64,000 nt of DNA from positions 124,001 through 188,000 of the forward strand of contig NZ_CABVQK010000015.1 in assembly GCF_902499335.1 (NCBI RefSeq), in the 5' to 3' direction. Positions 61,468 through 64,000 of the stretch are shown piece by piece. The stretch's first letter is position 1, and every line of letters starts with the position of its first letter. The notes under the pieces are model-generated. The model had not been told where the DNA came from, did not search any database, and was given only the letters and a program-made list of their open reading frames with translations. The position numbers were made by a program, and so were the translations under genes. This DNA comes from Burkholderia lata. GTDB taxonomy: Bacteria; Pseudomonadota; Gammaproteobacteria; Burkholderiales; Burkholderiaceae.

Positions 61468-62463
61468 ATGCATCGATATGGAAGGTCCGGCAGAGCACGG
61501 CTGCCGCGCGAACGCGGCATCGCGATCGTCACGGTGCTGCTCGTCGTCGCGCTGGCGGCGACGCTCGCGGCGAGCGTGCTGTGGCGCCAGCAGGTCGCGA
61601 CGCGCGACGTGGAGAACCAGCGGCTCGCGACGCAGACGATGTGGGTCGAGCGTGCGGCGGTCGAATGGGCGCGTGCGACGCTGCGCGCGCAGAGCGCGAC
61701 GTCGAACGTCACGTTCATCGGCCAGCCGTGGTCGTCGCCGGCCGCCGATGTGCAGCTTGCGGACCTGCTGCCGCCCGACGCCGCGGCGGTCAATGCGGAG
61801 CTGTCGCGTGCGTGGATCTCCGGCCACGTCGAGGATGCGCAGGCGCGCTTCAACCTGACGAACCTCGTGACGCGCATCGCGCCCGGCAAGCCGTGGCAGG
61901 CCAACGGCGAAGGCGTGCTCGCGTACCGGCGGCTGCTGAGCCAGCTGTCGCTCGATCCCGCGCTCGCGCAGCAGACGGCCGACTACATGCTGCGCTCGCT
62001 GCGCGACACGAACGGCCCCGACGGCTGGCCGCTGCAGCTCGTCGCCGTCGACGATCTCGCACGCATTCCCGGCTACGACGCGCATGCGATCGAGACGCTG
62101 GCGCCGTTCACGACGATCCTGCCGGACCTGACCACCGTCAACGCCAATACCGCGGCCGAGCCCGTGCTCGTCGCCGCGATTCCGACGCTGTCGGCCAGCC
62201 AGGCCAAGCGGCTCGTCGACCGTCGCGGCACCGCGTATTTCATCAGCACCGGCGATATCGCCGAATACCTGCTGCCCGCGCGCGGCGGCAATCCGACATT
62301 GCCGGACGGCTCGACCGTCGGTGTCAACAGCCTCTACTTCATCGTGCATTGCCGCGTGCATTCGGCGCGCATCAACGCACGCGTCGACACGCTGATCGCG
62401 CGCTACGGCAGCGGCAATTTCACGTGGACGTCGGTGATCTGGGTGCGGCGGCTGACGAGTTGA
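61468..62463 (+). CDS. Orphan GspK-like type II secretion minor pseudopilin
   Basis: A 331-residue protein with a prepilin signal RLPRERG followed by IAIVTVLLVVALAATLAASVLW; the +5 Glu of major pilins is replaced by Thr, as in GspK. The following domain has GspK-type DAQARFNLTNLV and YMLRSLRD regions. AGGAG at 61456-61460 suits the ATG at 61468 better than the ATG at 61462. No other gsp gene is near, so it is orphan here, or the window cuts a scattered locus. Confidence 0.85.
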   Translation: MHRYGRSGRARLPRERGIAIVTVLLVVALAATLAASVLWRQQVATRDVENQRLATQTMWVERAAVEWARATLRAQSATSNVTFIGQPWSSPAADVQLADLLPPDAAAVNAELSRAWISGHVEDAQARFNLTNLVTRIAPGKPWQANGEGVLAYRRLLSQLSLDPALAQQTADYMLRSLRDTNGPDGWPLQLVAVDDLARIPGYDAHAIETLAPFTTILPDLTTVNANTAAEPVLVAAIPTLSASQAKRLVDRRGTAYFISTGDIAEYLLPARGGNPTLPDGSTVGVNSLYFIVHCRVHSARINARVDTLIARYGSGNFTWTSVIWVRRLTS

Positions 62464-62465
62464 AC

Positions 62466-62483
62466 GCGGCGCCTGCGCGCCGC
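62466..62483. terminator. Hairpin after the gspK-like gene
   Basis: GCGGCGC and GCGCCGC form a 7-bp stem with loop CTGC just after the GspK-like stop, followed by TTCTCC. It lies between convergent genes and may serve the rightward pair. Confidence 0.45.
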
Positions 62484-62491
62484 TTCTCCGG

Positions 62492-64000
62492 CTAGTTCAG
62501 CGGCGATTCGCTCAATGCGACCGAACGCATGCCCTGCGCCGCCGCGCAGTCGAACGACAGCCGCGTAAGGCTTGTCTCGCGCACTTCGCCGAGCAGCCGG
62601 TTCCAGTCGTCGATCGACACGAGCAGCGCGATCGGCCGGTTGTATTTGGTGACCATCACGAGCGCCTCGCCCGCGTGCCGCAGCGCCTTCGACGGATTGC
62701 TGCTGAAGTCGCGCGTCGCCATCGCGATCGTGCGCAGGCTGAACACGTTCGCGGCAGGATCGCCGCCGTCGTCATGCAGCAGGTGTTCGAGCGTCGCCGC
62801 GCGCAGCAGCGCCTGCGACTTCGCGGACAGCCGGTTGTCGCGGCGCCTGCGCCGCTCGCTGCGCGGATCGACGTGCACGGCGAGCATCCGCACGATCTGC
62901 CCGAGCGTCGCCGCGGGCAACTGGTCGTAGCGTCGCCACCAGTCGGGCGGCAGCGCGATCATCATCCCGGCATAGGTTGCGGTGACGCCGTCGGCGATAT
63001 GCGACGGCACACGTTCTACATCACGCTCGTCCAGACCGAGCGCGCCACCGACCACACGGGTCATCACGCTGAACGCGTTGTACGCGAGCGCCGCGATGCC
63101 GCACGCGAGCAGCGACGCGCGGGCGGGCACGCTGCCGAACAACGTGCCACCAAGCGCCGGTTCGAGCGGGAACGGCATCGCATCGCGCCAGCGCCGGCGC
63201 GCCAGCTGCATCACCTGGCACGCGTCGAACTGCTCGACCGGCAGGTTCGTCAGCACCGTGACCGTCGCGCCCGGGTGGCCGTCGCGCCCGTGGCCGCACC
63301 ATTCGATCCGCCTGAGCGTTCCGGACGCTTCACCGTCGCCCGCGATGCCGACGGCCTGCTCGCGAACGCCACCGCCGTCGAGCGGGCCGGCATCGCGCCA
63401 GCCGCCGAGCGGCCGGCATGCGGCCGCGCCGCCATCGTCACGCAATACGAATGCGCCGCCGCGGCGCGGCCAGCCCGACACGATCGCGTCGGTATCGAAA
63501 CGGCCGTCGACGATCCACAGCTCGCCTGGCCTGACCGTCTCCAGCAGCGCGCCGACGAACGCGCGTTCGTGCGACCGGCCGCGTTCGACCGGCAGCAAGT
63601 CGACGATCATCGCAAGCTCGGGATCGTAGACCGGCATCACTCGCGCGCCGGTCATGCCCAGCGCCGCGTCACGCGCCGGGTCGTCACACGCGCGGCCGCA
63701 GTCGCAACCACCACCGCCGGGCGCGCAACTGTCGCCCGTGCCGTCCAGCACGCGCAGCCGCATCCCGCCGAGCGTGCGCCCGCGTTCGTCGGCCCGCGCC
63801 GCCGCGACGGGCAACAGCAGATCGACGCTGTCCCTGACGAGCGCACGCCCCCAGCCGGCCCGCCAGCGGCTCATGCCGTCGTGAAGCGCGGCCACCGCGG
63901 CGCCGGGCGCGGACGACACGTGTCCGGGCACCCCGTGCGGCATCTGCGATGTCTCCATCTGCGCCTGCGCGGCAATCGCCGCGATCGCGTCGACCGCCAG
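62492..64000 (-). CDS. DDE-transposase-like protein fused to a Phd/YefM antitoxin domain (partial)
   Basis: The reading frame stays open to the right edge, so the true start is probably outside; the ATG at 63958 has no ribosome site. From that Met, residues about 65-270 resemble an IS4-type DDE core, with Asp72 (RVLDGT) and Asp151 (WIVDGRF), but the Y-x2-R-W-x-I-E-type motif reads RRRWRDA, so the catalytic Glu is lost. A Cys cluster (CAPGGGGCDCGRAC) is inserted near residue 78. The C-terminus (about 404-460) is a Phd/YefM domain: SLRTIAMATRDFSSNPSKAL, then MVTKYNRPIALLVSIDDWNRLL. No toxin gene is adjacent. It is probably a domesticated DNA-binding regulator. Confidence 0.72.
   Translation of the reverse strand: MAVDAIAAIAAQAQMETSQMPHGVPGHVSSAPGAAVAALHDGMSRWRAGWGRALVRDSVDLLLPVAAARADERGRTLGGMRLRVLDGTGDSCAPGGGGCDCGRACDDPARDAALGMTGARVMPVYDPELAMIVDLLPVERGRSHERAFVGALLETVRPGELWIVDGRFDTDAIVSGWPRRGGAFVLRDDGGAAACRPLGGWRDAGPLDGGGVREQAVGIAGDGEASGTLRRIEWCGHGRDGHPGATVTVLTNLPVEQFDACQVMQLARRRWRDAMPFPLEPALGGTLFGSVPARASLLACGIAALAYNAFSVMTRVVGGALGLDERDVERVPSHIADGVTATYAGMMIALPPDWWRRYDQLPAATLGQIVRMLAVHVDPRSERRRRRDNRLSAKSQALLRAATLEHLLHDDGGDPAANVFSLRTIAMATRDFSSNPSKALRHAGEALVMVTKYNRPIALLVSIDDWNRLLGEVRETSLTRLSFDCAAAQGMRSVALSESPLN

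Overview
The window is high-GC DNA with strong G/C preference at third codon positions, long antiparallel shadow reading frames and beta-proteobacterial gene content: a ~1,613-residue NAD-glutamate dehydrogenase, AcnB, an AAHS-type transporter, a Gram-negative porin, DUF2501, DUF3079 and an AidA/PixA-like protein. This points to Burkholderia, most likely the B. cepacia complex. That is a judgement from gene families, not from a database search. No rRNA, tRNA, CRISPR array or intact insertion sequence was seen.

Layout. 1-10 kb is a mosaic of housekeeping and accessory genes: epoxide-hydrolase-type hydrolase (cut by the left edge), glycolipid-binding protein, urea transporter, class II aldolase, tautomerase, gdhB, and a small operon of ribbon-helix-helix protein, VOC protein and methyltransferase. 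10-14.4 kb is a lower-GC island with two exported single-CxxCH proteins and an AidA/PixA-like protein, preceded by an 86-bp decayed copy of part of gdhB. 14.4-30.2 kb holds arylamine N-acetyltransferase, DUF2501, amidase, a UspA protein, a 36-residue membrane protein, acnB, and the nitrosative-stress pair hcp-hcr with candidate NsrR and FNR sites upstream.

30.3-46.6 kb is an aromatic-compound catabolic cluster. Fourteen genes run leftward from 43.65 kb: Rieske ferredoxin, HTH-like protein, oxygenase alpha subunit, two SDRs, cupin, alpha/beta hydrolase, IclR regulator, ThDP enzyme, aspartate-dehydrogenase-like protein, aldehyde dehydrogenase, VOC dioxygenase, ferredoxin reductase and an MFS transporter. 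Many are joined by 4-8 bp overlaps. A porin gene diverges from it. The divergent control region carries two matching operators (TGTTCC-N6-GGAACA), one just downstream of each predicted promoter. A second IclR paralogue lies beyond the porin. The parts suggest uptake (porin, MFS), ring dihydroxylation, dehydrogenation, meta cleavage, hydrolysis and aldehyde oxidation. The substrate is not identifiable from sequence.

46.8-60.1 kb is a colinear set of up to 14 leftward genes: a TpsB/FhaC-type outer-membrane transporter, an ExbB-like protein fused to an exported DUF2341/LamG-like region, ExbD, TonB, a Porin_5-like protein, coiled-coil, YbjN-like, two TonB-C-like proteins, a PpiC isomerase, an HtrA protease, two unknowns and a small Cys/His/Asn peptidase-like protein. 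No TpsA substrate is present in the window. This looks like a self-contained, TonB-energised envelope machine and is the best candidate here for an undescribed system. The right end has a 4-TM protein, an orphan GspK-like pseudopilin and a DDE-transposase-like/Phd antitoxin fusion that runs off the edge.
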